A stretch of DNA of 64,000 nt, taken from contig CAJAUM010000121.1 in assembly GCA_903945175.1 (NCBI GenBank), positions 1-64,000 on the forward strand, written 5' to 3'. Made by a program: the position numbers and the translations under genes. The DNA is from an uncultured Bacteroidales bacterium. Its GTDB lineage: Bacteria > Bacteroidota > Bacteroidia > Bacteroidales > FEN-979. Each line of letters starts with the position of its first letter. Position 1 is the first letter of the stretch. The notes beneath the pieces are model-generated. The model made no database searches. It was not told the DNA's origin and worked only from the letters and a program-made list of their open reading frames with translations. Shown here piece by piece: positions 52,857 to 62,369 of the stretch.

Positions 52857-53933
52857 ATGAAAGACGTTAGGGTTCTGGCGATAAATCCCGGATCAACATC
52901 CACAAAGATTGCCGTGTATCAAAACACGGAGCCTATCTTTTTAAAGAATATCAAGCATACTACTGAAGAGCTCGCGCCATTTGCTAAAATTACCGATCAG
53001 TTTCATTTCCGTAAAGAGATTATTTTACATCAATTGAAAGAGGCTGATATCAATATTACCGAACTTCAGGCAGTGGTTGGCCGGGGTGGCTTGCTTAAGC
53101 CAATTCCTTCAGGCATTTATGAGGTGAATGAGGCCATGATTGCTGATCTGACAAACAGTCCGTTTGGCGAACATGCCAGTAACCTGGGCGGACTGATAGC
53201 CAGTGATATCGTAAAATCGCTTCCAAACGCCATGGCCTTTATTGTCGACCCGATCGTTGTTGACGAGTTTGAGCCCATTGCCAGGATCTCAGGGCATCCG
53301 ATTATGGAACGTGTCTCAATTTTTCACGCATTGAATCAGAAGGCAGTCGCCCGTGAATATGCCAAATCAATCCGCCGAAAATATGAAGAATTGAACCTCA
53401 TTGTGGTGCACCTGGGAGGGGGCATAACCATCGGTGCACACCGGAAGGGAATGGTGATTGATGTGAACCAGGGCCTTGACGGGGAGGGACCTTTCAGTCC
53501 TGAACGTACAGGAACACTGCCGGTGATGGATCTTGTGAAACTCTGTTTCAGTGGAAAGTATTCCCTGAAGGAGGTTCAGAAAATGGTGAAAGGAGAGGGC
53601 GGGCTGGTCGCCTACCTTGGAACCAACAATGCCTACGATGTCGAAAAGATGGTGGATGCCGGTGATGAAAAGGCCGAACTGATATATCACGCGATGGCTT
53701 ACCAGGTAGCAAAATATGTCGGGGAGATGTATACAGTCCTGAAATGCGAGGTGGATGCCATTCTTATCACAGGGGGAATTGCATACGACAAAGGGTTTGT
53801 GAACTGGATCCAGGAACGCATTTACAAACTGGCACCAGTCCATATTTATCCAGGCGAAGATGAAATGAAAGCCCTGGCCATCAACGGCCTGATGGTCATC
53901 AGGGGAGAAATTGAAGTGAAAGAGTACACCTGA
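52857..53933 (+). CDS. buk: Butyrate kinase
   Basis: This encodes 358 aa. It makes ATP from butyryl- or branched acyl-phosphate. The ASKHA signatures are INPGSTSTKIAVY (7-19), GRGGLLKPIPSGIYEVNE, VHLGGGITIGAHRKG, QGLDGEGPFSPERTGTLP and ITGGIAYDKGFVNWI. This is the Buk subfamily and is shorter than acetate kinase. It is last in the ptb-permease-buk operon and completes substrate-level phosphorylation in the cytoplasm. Confidence 0.94.
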   Translation: MKDVRVLAINPGSTSTKIAVYQNTEPIFLKNIKHTTEELAPFAKITDQFHFRKEIILHQLKEADINITELQAVVGRGGLLKPIPSGIYEVNEAMIADLTNSPFGEHASNLGGLIASDIVKSLPNAMAFIVDPIVVDEFEPIARISGHPIMERVSIFHALNQKAVAREYAKSIRRKYEELNLIVVHLGGGITIGAHRKGMVIDVNQGLDGEGPFSPERTGTLPVMDLVKLCFSGKYSLKEVQKMVKGEGGLVAYLGTNNAYDVEKMVDAGDEKAELIYHAMAYQVAKYVGEMYTVLKCEVDAILITGGIAYDKGFVNWIQERIYKLAPVHIYPGEDEMKALAINGLMVIRGEIEVKEYT

Positions 53934-53949
53934 TCACTTCATTACGCTG

Positions 53950-54600
53950 TTAATCAATATATTCCAGCATTTTTTTGATGATATTTGATGTTCCAAGGGC
54001 AATCTGGCTGATGGTGGCATCAAGCATATAGCAGGGTGTGGTAAAAAGCTTTCTCTCTTCATCGATGATCACCTCCCCATGATTGGTCAGGATTGACCTA
54101 TTCCCCATCGTTTCAATAAAATTTGACGATGCAGGATCCTGCCCCGTGGTAAGGGTAGTTCCTCTGAACATTTTTGCAAGGATGACCGGCGCAATGCACA
54201 TGGCGCCAATGGGTTTCCGGGCATCAAACATGGCCTTGATTGCAGCCTTTACATCTGCATTAACGGTGCAATGATCGCCCTTGACAGCCCAGTCGCACAG
54301 GTTTTTTGCTGCACCAAATCCTCCCGGGAAGATCAATGCATCATAGTCGGCAGACTTAAAGGAGGACAAGGGCTTGATATTGCCACGGGCAATCCGGGAC
54401 GATTCGACCAGAACATTCCGCTGTTCAGCCATCTCATCTCCGGTTAAATGGTTGATTACGTGATGCTGCAATACATCTGGCGCCAGGCATTGGTATGCTG
54501 CTCCGGCCTCGTCAATGGCCAGAAGGGTAAGTACCGCCTCCTGAATTTCAGCTCCGTCATAAACACCGCAACCAGCCAATACGACTGCGAATTTTTTCAT
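53950..54600 (-). CDS. elbB: ElbB-type DJ-1/PfpI superfamily protein
   Basis: This encodes 216 aa. The start VVLAGCGVYDGAEIQEAV, FPGGFGAAKNLCDWA, the nucleophile Cys in GAMCIAPVIL and TTPCYMLDATISQIA match ElbB (isoprenoid biosynthesis glyoxalase-like). A glyoxalase-type activity on small dicarbonyls is the proposed role of the family; the in vivo task is unclear. It is convergent with buk (16 nt gap) and divergent from the sugar-aminotransferase gene at 54715. Confidence 0.88.
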   Translation of the reverse strand: MKKFAVVLAGCGVYDGAEIQEAVLTLLAIDEAGAAYQCLAPDVLQHHVINHLTGDEMAEQRNVLVESSRIARGNIKPLSSFKSADYDALIFPGGFGAAKNLCDWAVKGDHCTVNADVKAAIKAMFDARKPIGAMCIAPVILAKMFRGTTLTTGQDPASSNFIETMGNRSILTNHGEVIIDEERKLFTTPCYMLDATISQIALGTSNIIKKMLEYID

Positions 54601-54671
54601 AGGTAAATGGATTTGGATCGTGAGATTGTAAGTTGAAAGACAAAGTTAATAAAACGGGAAGATATATTATT

Positions 54672-54679
54672 TAACTTTG
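54672..54679 (+). promoter_or_regulatory. Putative -7 box for the nucleotide-sugar block
   Basis: TAACTTTG matches TAnnTTTG, 35 nt before ATG 54715. No -33 TTG at normal spacing. Confidence 0.35.
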
Positions 54680-54714
54680 CAATAATTTGAATAAAACTCA
54701 ATAAACTGATCCTG

Positions 54715-55845
54715 ATGAAGAAAATCCAAATGGTTGACCTGCGAAGTCAATATCTCAACATGAAGCATGAAATCGATAAAGGAATCCAGGATGTCATTGA
54801 TGCCTGTGCCTTCATAAACGGTCCGGCCGTAAGTTCATTTCAAAAAGAGCTGGAACAGTACCTGGGGGCAGGGCATGTAATTCCATGTGCCAACGGCACC
54901 GATGCATTACAGGTTTCCATGATGGCATTAAACCTGAAGCCCGGCGATGAGGTGATCACAACCTCATTTACCTTTATAGCTACAGCTGAGGTGATTGCCT
55001 TGCTTCAGCTCACGCCGGTGCTGGTTGATGTGGACCCCGATACCTTTAATATTGATTTGAAAGCAATAGAACGGGCGATCACGCCTAAAACCAAAGCCAT
55101 CGTGCCGGTTCACCTGTTTGGACAAACCGCTCCGATGGAGGAGATCATGGAAATTGCGCAGAAACATAACCTCTTTGTGATTGAGGATAATTGCCAGGCC
55201 ATCGGTTCAGATTACATTTTCTCAGACGGTACGAAGAAAAAAGCAGGCACCATCGGTCACATCGGATGTACCTCCTTCTTTCCATCGAAAAATCTGGGAT
55301 GTTACGGAGATGGAGGAGCCATCTTCACCAATGATGATGATCTAGCCAAACAGATGCGGGTGGTGGTTAACCATGGAATGACCGTGCGGTATTACCATGA
55401 TTACATTGGCGTAAACTCACGCCTCGACAGCATTCAGGCAGCCATTTTGAAGGTAAAGCTGGCCCGACTTGACGAATATGCCGCAAAACGCCGCGCAGCT
55501 GCAGATTTTTATGACAAAGCCTTCGCAAATCATCCGCAGCTCAAGACGCCGGTGCGATATGCCCAATCAACCCATGTATTCCACCAGTACACGCTGGTAA
55601 CAAAAAATGTTGACAGGAAGGCTTTAATTGAGTTTCTTACCTCCAGGGAAATTCCTGCCATGATCTATTACCCGGTGCCGTTGCACATGCAAAAGGCCTA
55701 TCTCGACCCGCGATACAAACCAGGAGATTTTCCTGTTACCGAACACCTTTGTGAAACAGTGTTCTCTTTACCCATGCATACCGAACTGGATCATGAACAG
55801 TTGACCTATATAACACAAAGCGTATTGGAATTCTTAAACCGTTGA
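54715..55845 (+). CDS. wbpE: DegT/DnrJ-family nucleotide-sugar aminotransferase (WbpE-like)
   Basis: This encodes 376 aa. It is a PLP enzyme that aminates a keto sugar nucleotide, in the WbpE case the 3-keto position of a UDP-GlcNAc uronic acid. [64 protein letters not shown] and the PLP-lysine site [15 protein letters not shown] (Lys about 191) are present. The next two genes are WbpD- and WbpB-like, which supports the WbpE assignment. Confidence 0.87.
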   Translation: MKKIQMVDLRSQYLNMKHEIDKGIQDVIDACAFINGPAVSSFQKELEQYLGAGHVIPCANGTDALQVSMMALNLKPGDEVITTSFTFIATAEVIALLQLTPVLVDVDPDTFNIDLKAIERAITPKTKAIVPVHLFGQTAPMEEIMEIAQKHNLFVIEDNCQAIGSDYIFSDGTKKKAGTIGHIGCTSFFPSKNLGCYGDGGAIFTNDDDLAKQMRVVVNHGMTVRYYHDYIGVNSRLDSIQAAILKVKLARLDEYAAKRRAAADFYDKAFANHPQLKTPVRYAQSTHVFHQYTLVTKNVDRKALIEFLTSREIPAMIYYPVPLHMQKAYLDPRYKPGDFPVTEHLCETVFSLPMHTELDHEQLTYITQSVLEFLNR

Positions 55846-55847
55846 TC

Positions 55848-56426
55848 ATGGAAACCGGATATTTTGCCCATGAATCTGCCGTCATTGATCAGGGATGCAG
55901 AATTGGGAAAGGAACTAAAATATGGCATTTCAGCCATATCATGCCAGGCTGTGTGATTGGCGACAATTGTAACCTGGGGCAGAACGTGGTGATCTCCCCC
56001 GATGTTGTTCTTGGCCGGAATGTAAAGGTTCAGAACAATGTATCTATCTACACCGGCGTCATCTGCGAAGATGATGTATTCCTTGGACCGTCCATGGTTT
56101 TTACCAATGTGATCAACCCCCGGAGTCATATCCTGCGGAAGGATCAATACCAGGCCACCAGGGTCAGGCGCGGTGCATCCATCGGCGCCAATGCCACCAT
56201 CGTTTGTGGGAACGAGATAGGTGAATTTTCCTTTATCGGGGCAGGATCCGTTGTGACAAAAGATGTTCCGGCCTATGCCTTGATTGTGGGTAATCCGGGC
56301 CGCCATGTTGGCTGGATGAGTGAATTTGGCCATCGGTTGCATTTTGATGAAAAAGGGATGGCCATCTGCCCTGAAAGTCATGAAAAATATGAACTTTCCA
56401 AAGAGGGAAAAGTTTCTAAACTGTAA
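55848..56426 (+). CDS. wbpD: Left-handed beta-helix N-acetyltransferase (WbpD-like)
   Basis: This encodes 192 aa from ATG 55848. Hexapeptide repeats run from [20 protein letters not shown] to about residue 150, with [20 protein letters not shown] and [20 protein letters not shown], the standard acyltransferase ending. It would acetylate the 3-amino group made by the upstream aminotransferase, using acetyl-CoA. It lies 2 nt after that gene and 9 nt before the dehydrogenase. A short tail ([11 protein letters not shown]) follows the helix, as in WbpD. Confidence 0.85.
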   Translation: METGYFAHESAVIDQGCRIGKGTKIWHFSHIMPGCVIGDNCNLGQNVVISPDVVLGRNVKVQNNVSIYTGVICEDDVFLGPSMVFTNVINPRSHILRKDQYQATRVRRGASIGANATIVCGNEIGEFSFIGAGSVVTKDVPAYALIVGNPGRHVGWMSEFGHRLHFDEKGMAICPESHEKYELSKEGKVSKL

Positions 56427-56435
56427 GCCTATTCA

Positions 56436-57431
56436 ATGAAGAATACACCCAGACCTTTTAATTTTGCGCTGATCGGAGCCGCAGGATACATCGCGCCCCG
56501 CCACATGAAGGCGATCAAGGATACCGGAAACCAGCTTGTATGCGCCCTTGACCCCTATGACGGGGTTGGGGTTATTGACAGTTACTTTCCCAATGCCGAT
56601 TTTTTCATTGAACCCGAGCGGTTCGACAGGCACCTTGATAAACTGCGCCGGATGTCCCTTACGAAAAAACGGATGGACGATCAGAAGGTCGATTATGTGA
56701 GTATCTGTTCTCCGAATTACATGCACGATTCTCATATCCGGTTGGCTTTGCGCAATGATGCACATGCCATTTGCGAAAAACCCATCGTGCTGAATCCCTG
56801 GAACCTGGATGCACTCAGGGAAATTGAAAAAGAGACGGGAAAGAAGGTCTATACGATCCTTCAATTGCGGCTCCATCCCTCCATCAAGGCCCTTCGTGAA
56901 CAGATCCGGAACGGGCCAAAAGATAAAATCTATGACCTCGATCTGTCCTATATCACCTCCCGCGGGAACTGGTATTATCGTTCATGGAAAGGCGATGTGT
57001 CAAAATCCGGCGGAATTGCAACCAACATCGGCGTTCATTTTTTTGATATGCTTACCTGGGTGTTTGGAAGTGTTAAAGAGAGCATTGTCCATCTCCTGAA
57101 TGATCAAAAAGCCGGAGGACTGCTGAAACTTGAACGTGCAAACATCCGGTGGTTTCTCAGCATCGATTATAACGATATTCCCGAGGATGTTCGCAAATCG
57201 GGGAAAAGAACGTACCGGTCGCTGCAGATGGGAGATCAGGAAATTGAATTCAGCGACGGGTTCACCGACCTGCATACCGAGATGTACCGCGAAATCATTG
57301 CCGGTCGCGGATTTGGTCTGATGGATACCAAACAAAGCATCAATATTGTTTACCATATTCGCAATGATCAGCCGGTGGGAATAAAGGGCGATTATCACCC
57401 CATTTTGAAAACGATTGTTAAAACGTCTTAA
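56436..57431 (+). CDS. wbpB: Gfo/Idh/MocA-family UDP-sugar 3-dehydrogenase (WbpB/WlbA-like)
   Basis: This encodes 331 aa. The N-terminal Rossmann domain starts FALIGAAGYIAPRHMKAIKD. VDYVSICSPNYMHDSHIRLA and AICEKPIVLNPWNLDAL include the EKP motif of the family, and LQLRLHPSIKALREQI matches WlbA-type enzymes. It oxidises the C3 hydroxyl of UDP-GlcNAcA in the route to diacetamido-uronic acids of surface glycans. The aminotransferase, acetyltransferase and dehydrogenase are consecutive. The preceding 6-dehydrogenase (WbpA) and the C2 epimerase (WbpI) are not in the window. Confidence 0.87.
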   Translation: MKNTPRPFNFALIGAAGYIAPRHMKAIKDTGNQLVCALDPYDGVGVIDSYFPNADFFIEPERFDRHLDKLRRMSLTKKRMDDQKVDYVSICSPNYMHDSHIRLALRNDAHAICEKPIVLNPWNLDALREIEKETGKKVYTILQLRLHPSIKALREQIRNGPKDKIYDLDLSYITSRGNWYYRSWKGDVSKSGGIATNIGVHFFDMLTWVFGSVKESIVHLLNDQKAGGLLKLERANIRWFLSIDYNDIPEDVRKSGKRTYRSLQMGDQEIEFSDGFTDLHTEMYREIIAGRGFGLMDTKQSINIVYHIRNDQPVGIKGDYHPILKTIVKTS

Positions 57432-57450
57432 GGACAATAATTCTCAAATT

Positions 57451-58470
57451 ATGAAGATATTAGTTACCGGAGGAACAGGATACATAGGGTCACACACCGT
57501 CGTTGAACTCCAGGCAAAGGGGTATGAGGTGATCATTGTCGATAACCTCTCCAATTCAACGATTGAAGTGCTGGATAATATTGCAAAAATTTCCGGAAAA
57601 AAGCCTTTGTTTGAAAAGTTTGACCTGATTGATCCTGAGCGGACAGCTGTCTTCTTCAAATTGCATAACGATATCAGCGCCGTTATTCATTTCGCTGCCT
57701 TCAAAGCAGTGGGGGAGTCTGTTGAATTGCCGCTGATGTATTACAGGAACAACCTGCTCTCACTGATCAACATCCTGCAGGGCATGATCGATAATGGCAT
57801 CCGTGATATTGTTTTCTCATCTTCATGTACTGTTTACGGACAGCCTGAAACGCTCCCGGCACGGGAAGATACACCCATCCAGAAAGCCGCTTCCCCTTAT
57901 GGGAATACAAAACAGATATCTGAAGAGATCATCACCGATACCAGTATAAATGCGGATATTCATGCCATCCTGTTGCGCTATTTTAATCCGATCGGAGCGC
58001 ATGAATCGGCAGTGATCGGAGAGCTGCCGCTGGGTGTGCCAAATTGCCTGATGCCTTACATTACGCAAACGGCCATCGGTAAACGACCCTTCCTTCGTGT
58101 CTGGGGCAATGATTATGATACCCCTGACGGAACGGCCATCCGCGACTACATCCATGTGGTTGACCTGGCTAAAGCCCATGTAATTGCAGTGGAACGGCTG
58201 ACCGGGGATAAAGGGAAAAAGCAGGTTGAAATATTCAACCTTGGAACCGGCAATGGATTTTCTGTAATGGAGGTGATTAATTCGTTTGAAAAAACTTCAG
58301 GTGTGAAATTGAATTATGAAATAAAGGAGCGCCGACCGGGTGATATTGTAAAAGTATGGGCTGATACAGAATACGCCAACGCAGAATTGGGCTGGAAGTC
58401 AGAAAAAACACTTGATGAGATGACCAGCTCGGCATGGAAGTGGGAACAGTCATTGGCAAAAAAGAGATGA
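57451..58470 (+). CDS. galE: UDP-glucose 4-epimerase
   Basis: This encodes 339 aa from ATG 57451 (MKILVTGGTGYIGSH). It interconverts UDP-glucose/galactose, possibly also the N-acetyl forms. The NAD glycine motif GGTGYIGSH, the catalytic SSSCTVYG serine region and Y-x3-K in SPYGNTK are present, as are LLRYFNPIGAH, DYIHVVDLAKAH and ERRPGDIVKVWAD. Full length. It lies 19 nt after the WbpB-like gene and 73 nt before rfbB. Confidence 0.93.
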   Translation: MKILVTGGTGYIGSHTVVELQAKGYEVIIVDNLSNSTIEVLDNIAKISGKKPLFEKFDLIDPERTAVFFKLHNDISAVIHFAAFKAVGESVELPLMYYRNNLLSLINILQGMIDNGIRDIVFSSSCTVYGQPETLPAREDTPIQKAASPYGNTKQISEEIITDTSINADIHAILLRYFNPIGAHESAVIGELPLGVPNCLMPYITQTAIGKRPFLRVWGNDYDTPDGTAIRDYIHVVDLAKAHVIAVERLTGDKGKKQVEIFNLGTGNGFSVMEVINSFEKTSGVKLNYEIKERRPGDIVKVWADTEYANAELGWKSEKTLDEMTSSAWKWEQSLAKKR

Positions 58471-58543
58471 AAAACCGGAATGGAAACATTGCATGGAATA
58501 ATGGATCAGAAACAATAAGGTAACATACGAAAATATTTTAATT

Positions 58544-59593
58544 ATGAAGACAATCTTAATCACCGGGGGTGCTGGTTTCATTGGATCCCATGTCGTTCGC
58601 AGGTTTGTAAAGAAATATCCTGATTACAAAATCGTAAATCTCGATAACCTTACCTATGCCGGTAACCTGGCCAATCTTCGCGATGTTGAAAATGCGCCAA
58701 ATTATGAATTTGTCAAGGCAGATATCACCGCTGGTGAACTGATGAAAGCCCTTTTTAAAAAATACCGTTTCGATGGCGTGATCCATCTGGCCGCTGAATC
58801 CCATGTTGACCGGTCCATCAGCAGTCCGATGGAGTTCATCTTTGCAAATATCGTTGGAACTGTTAATCTGCTCAATGCAGCCCGTTTGATATGGGATGAT
58901 TTTACCGGAAAGCGATTTTATCATATTTCAACGGATGAAGTTTACGGGTCACTTGGCGCCACTGGCTTTTTCTATGAAAACACGGCCTATGATCCACGGA
59001 GTCCCTATTCGGCGTCAAAAGCAAGCTCCGATCACCTTGTCCGGGCCTACAATCATACCTATGGACTTCCAACGGTTATTTCAAACTGTTCCAACAATTA
59101 TGGGCCATTTCAGTTTCCCGAGAAACTGATCCCGCTGGCTATTTATAACATTAAGCACAGCAAACTTATCCCGGTTTATGGCAAAGGTGAAAACATCCGC
59201 GACTGGTTATATGTGGAGGATCATGCCAACGCCATCGACCTGATTTATCATGAAGGAAAAATTGCTGAAACATACAATATTGGCGGGCACAATGAATGGA
59301 AAAACATTGACCTTATCCACCTGCTCTGCGAAATCATGAACCGCAAATTAAAACGTTCTGCCGGCACCTCCGAAAACCTGATCACCTACGTAAAGGACCG
59401 TGCGGGGCATGATTTGCGATATGCCATCGATTCAAGCAAAATCCAAAAGGAACTTGGATGGAAACCAAGTCTGCAGTTTGCCGAAGGCCTCGAAAAAACA
59501 GTGGAATGGTATCTTGCCAATGAGGAGTGGATGAAAAATGTCACCTCAGGTGATTACCAGAAATATTACGATATCCAGTACAACAAGCGCTAA
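58544..59593 (+). CDS. rfbB: dTDP-glucose 4,6-dehydratase
   Basis: This encodes 349 aa. It makes dTDP-4-keto-6-deoxyglucose, the branch point for rhamnose and other deoxy sugars. It has the glycine motif GGAGFIGSHVVRRF, AAESHVDRSI, the catalytic STDEVYGSLG, Y-x3-K in SPYSASKASSDHLVRAY, and the substrate loop NCSNNYGPFQFPEKLIPL. All active-site parts are present at normal length. rfbA, C and D are not seen. The stop overlaps the convergent fabD by 4 nt. Confidence 0.94.
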   Translation: MKTILITGGAGFIGSHVVRRFVKKYPDYKIVNLDNLTYAGNLANLRDVENAPNYEFVKADITAGELMKALFKKYRFDGVIHLAAESHVDRSISSPMEFIFANIVGTVNLLNAARLIWDDFTGKRFYHISTDEVYGSLGATGFFYENTAYDPRSPYSASKASSDHLVRAYNHTYGLPTVISNCSNNYGPFQFPEKLIPLAIYNIKHSKLIPVYGKGENIRDWLYVEDHANAIDLIYHEGKIAETYNIGGHNEWKNIDLIHLLCEIMNRKLKRSAGTSENLITYVKDRAGHDLRYAIDSSKIQKELGWKPSLQFAEGLEKTVEWYLANEEWMKNVTSGDYQKYYDIQYNKR

Positions 59594-60465
59594 AAACCTG
59601 AAACAGTCACCTCTTTCCCGATTTTGGCAATCAGTCCCTGCAGCACATTGCCAGGGCCAACCTCGGTAAAGTTATCAGCCCCATCGGCCATCATATGCTG
59701 AACGATCTGCGTCCAGAGAACGGGCGCTGTCAGCTGGTCAATAAGATTTCGTTTTATCTGGTCCGGATCGGTTACCCTGCGTGCGGTCGCATTCTGGTAA
59801 ATCGGACAAACAGGAGCATTTATTGCAGTCGCATGGATGGCTTCAGCAAGTTCAATACGGGCAGGTTCCATCAGCGGTGAATGAAATGCACCGCCAACCT
59901 TAAGGGGTAAAGCCCTGCGGGCGCCGGCAGCTTTAAGCTTTTCGCATGCAATTTCGATCCCCTTCATGCTGCCTGAGATCACAAGTTGTCCGGGACTATT
60001 GTAATTGGCGGGAACCACAATTTCCTCAATAGATTTGCAGATCTCTTCAACTTTAGCATCCTCCAGTCCAAGGATCGCGGCCATGGTGGAGGGTTCCTTT
60101 TCACAAGCTTTTTGCATGGCCTGGGCCCGCGCCGACACAAGCCGGAGGCCATCGTCAAAGGATAGTGCTTTGCTGGCCACCAGTGCTGAAAATTCACCGA
60201 GCGAATGACCCGCAACCATGTCCGGGTTAAACCCATCACCAAGTGTTGCAGCAAGAATGACTGAATGCAGAAAAATGGCAGGCTGAGTCACCTTGGTTTG
60301 CCGCAGGTCTTCATCTGTTCCTCCAAACATCAGGTCAGTTATTCGGAATCCAAGAATATCATTTGCCTTTTCAAACATCTCTTTGGCCAGGGGTGATGCA
60401 TCATACAGATCTTTACCCATGCCAACAAACTGGGCCCCCTGCCCGGGAAATACATATGCCTTCAT
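59590..60465 (-). CDS. fabD: Malonyl-CoA:ACP transacylase
   Basis: This encodes 291 aa. It loads malonyl units onto acyl carrier protein for fatty-acid synthesis. AYVFPGQGAQFVGMG (start), TQPAIFLHS, the nucleophile motif GHSLGEFSAL, GGAFHSPLM with the catalytic His, and VGPGNVLQGL near the end are the full FabD set. The gene is 44 nt downstream of the Bax-inhibitor gene on the same strand and not in a fab cluster. Confidence 0.95.
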   Translation of the reverse strand: MKAYVFPGQGAQFVGMGKDLYDASPLAKEMFEKANDILGFRITDLMFGGTDEDLRQTKVTQPAIFLHSVILAATLGDGFNPDMVAGHSLGEFSALVASKALSFDDGLRLVSARAQAMQKACEKEPSTMAAILGLEDAKVEEICKSIEEIVVPANYNSPGQLVISGSMKGIEIACEKLKAAGARRALPLKVGGAFHSPLMEPARIELAEAIHATAINAPVCPIYQNATARRVTDPDQIKRNLIDQLTAPVLWTQIVQHMMADGADNFTEVGPGNVLQGLIAKIGKEVTVSGF

Positions 60466-60509
60466 TGATTTACGTTTTACGATGTACGATTTTTTCGATT
60501 CCGTATTGC

Positions 60510-61247
60510 TTATTTCCTGTCGCCAAGGAATCTCAGGAGAAACATGAAGAGGTTGATAAAATCGAGATAAAGCGTGAGCGCCCCGAGAATGCTTAATTTC
60601 CTTGCATTCGCATCCCCATATTCACCCGCACCTGTTCCCATTCGTTTCAGACGTTGTACATCATAAGCAGTTAATCCGGTGAATATTAAAACACCCACAA
60701 CGCTTATGATATAGTCCATGGTTCCGCTTTTCATGAAAAAATTTACAAGCATCGCGACCATCAGGCCAACCATACCCATCATCATAATGGATCCGAATTT
60801 TGTCAGATCAGTTTTGGTGGTGTAACCGGTCACTGCCATTATGCCAAACATGGCGGCCGCAATGGCAAAGGTCTTGTAAACGGAAGCTGCCGTATAAACA
60901 AGTAAAATAAAACTCAGACTCATCCCCATCAAAACAGAAAAAGAGATGAATAACAGTGTCAAAACGGCAGGTGACAGTCGCTGAAATCCGAAAGACATCA
61001 ATAAAACAAAGCCAATGGGAGCCAGCGTGACGATCCACCCTAAGCCAGTCATGCCTCCTGTTTCAACATTGATCAGACTTCGCATCAAGGATTCGGATGT
61101 TGAAAACCAGTAGGCTGTAACGGCTGTTACAAACATGGCGAAGGTCATCCAGGTGAATACCTGAGTCATAAAAGATTTTGCTACCGTCGCGTCCTGTGTT
61201 CCTTGTTGCGCTGTATAAAATCCTCTGTTATTTGTTTGTTCAAACAT
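60510..61247 (-). CDS. Bax inhibitor-1/YccA family membrane protein
   Basis: This encodes 245 aa with seven predicted membrane helices. The N-terminal polar segment (MFEQTNNRGFYTAQQGTQDA) leads into FMTQVFTWMTFAMFVTAVTA. The C-terminal family signature is FTGLTAYDVQRLKRMG and LSILGALTLYLDFINLFMFL with its in-membrane Asp. Bacterial members are leak channels or protease-associated factors in the inner membrane. A good AGGAG ribosome-binding site precedes the start. Confidence 0.9.
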   Translation of the reverse strand: MFEQTNNRGFYTAQQGTQDATVAKSFMTQVFTWMTFAMFVTAVTAYWFSTSESLMRSLINVETGGMTGLGWIVTLAPIGFVLLMSFGFQRLSPAVLTLLFISFSVLMGMSLSFILLVYTAASVYKTFAIAAAMFGIMAVTGYTTKTDLTKFGSIMMMGMVGLMVAMLVNFFMKSGTMDYIISVVGVLIFTGLTAYDVQRLKRMGTGAGEYGDANARKLSILGALTLYLDFINLFMFLLRFLGDRK

Positions 61248-61304
61248 GTTTTATTCTCCTATTCTTTAATTGATTAATAAACAAATCCTCAAATCTTCAA
61301 ATCC

Positions 61305-61919
61305 TCAGTGCAGTTTCGTACTGATCAGGTGCAGGAATTCCGCCCGGGTTTTATCCCTTTCGAACGCCCCGACGAAATCGGAGGTCGTTGTGACAGAATT
61401 TTGTTTCTGAACACCGCGCATCGCCATGCACAAATGTTGTGCCTCAATTACAACTGCCACGCCAAGGGGCTTCAAGGTATCGTTTATGGCCTCTTTGATC
61501 TGCATGGTAAGGCGCTCCTGAACCTGAAGTCTGCGTGCATAAATATCAACCACCCGGGCGATTTTGCTCAATCCGGTGATATATTTATCCGGAATATAGG
61601 CCACATGGGCCTTCCCGATAAAGGGAACCATGTGGTGCTCGCACAGGGAGTAGATCTCAATATCCTTTACAATGACCATTTCGCGGTAATCTTCCCTGAA
61701 CTTTGCCGAGCTCAATATTTCTTTCGGATCAAGGGCATAACCCTGGGTAAGGAATTGAATGGCCTTTGCAACACGAAAAGGTGTTTTTTCCAGCCCCTCC
61801 CTCGCAGGATTCTCACCAATAAGGCGAAGAATCTCTTTGTAATGAAGCGCCAGTTCTTCTGTGGTCTTCTGATTGAATTCCTCAACTTTTTCGTAATTGA
61901 GTTTTTTTGAGGTTGCCAT
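61305..61919 (-). CDS. folE: GTP cyclohydrolase I
   Basis: This encodes 204 aa. It converts GTP to dihydroneopterin triphosphate. [14 protein letters not shown], the zinc motif [38 protein letters not shown] and the second zinc cysteine in [11 protein letters not shown] are all intact. It lies 18 nt after the pyruvoyl-tetrahydropterin synthase-like gene on the same strand, the two successive steps of pterin synthesis. Confidence 0.95.
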   Translation of the reverse strand: MATSKKLNYEKVEEFNQKTTEELALHYKEILRLIGENPAREGLEKTPFRVAKAIQFLTQGYALDPKEILSSAKFREDYREMVIVKDIEIYSLCEHHMVPFIGKAHVAYIPDKYITGLSKIARVVDIYARRLQVQERLTMQIKEAINDTLKPLGVAVVIEAQHLCMAMRGVQKQNSVTTTSDFVGAFERDKTRAEFLHLISTKLH

Positions 61920-61937
61920 GCGAGCTAAATTAAAGAG

Positions 61938-62351
61938 TTATGCGCCGAAATATTCAACAACATTGTTTTCAGATTGTTCAAGGCGGACACAATGCAAAAT
62001 ACCGCCAAGCTCGCCGATATCACTGGCCAGTTCATTCCATATTCCGATGGCAACATTCTCACTGGTGGGAACTTTCCCCTTTAAAAAATCGACCTCCAAA
62101 TTCAGGTTCCGGTGATCCACTTTTTGAAGAATCTTCTCGTCAATCAATTTACTTACATGACGAAGATGAATGACCAGCCCTGTTTCAGGATCCGGAGACC
62201 CCTTCACTGTAACAAACAGAATATAATTATGTCCGTGCCAGTTCGGATTGGAACATTTGCCAAAGATCTCAAAATTCTTTTCATCCGAATATTCAGGGAG
62301 AAACAGGCGGTGTGCGGCACTGAAATGCTCCCGGCGAATTATGTAGACCAT
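61938..62351 (-). CDS. 6-Pyruvoyl-tetrahydropterin synthase-like enzyme
   Basis: This encodes 137 aa. It acts on dihydroneopterin triphosphate. The zinc histidines are in FSAAHRL and HGHNYIL, and the catalytic Cys is in KCSNPNWHGHNY with C-x5-HGH spacing, the eukaryote-like PTPS form and not QueD's C-x3. DHRNLN and RLEQSENNVVEYFG complete the site. Coupling to folE supports a tetrahydrobiopterin- or pterin-cofactor role. A -7 box (62370-62377) lies 18 nt upstream. Confidence 0.87.
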   Translation of the reverse strand: MVYIIRREHFSAAHRLFLPEYSDEKNFEIFGKCSNPNWHGHNYILFVTVKGSPDPETGLVIHLRHVSKLIDEKILQKVDHRNLNLEVDFLKGKVPTSENVAIGIWNELASDIGELGGILHCVRLEQSENNVVEYFGA

Positions 62352-62369
62352 TTAGAATGAATTGGGAAG

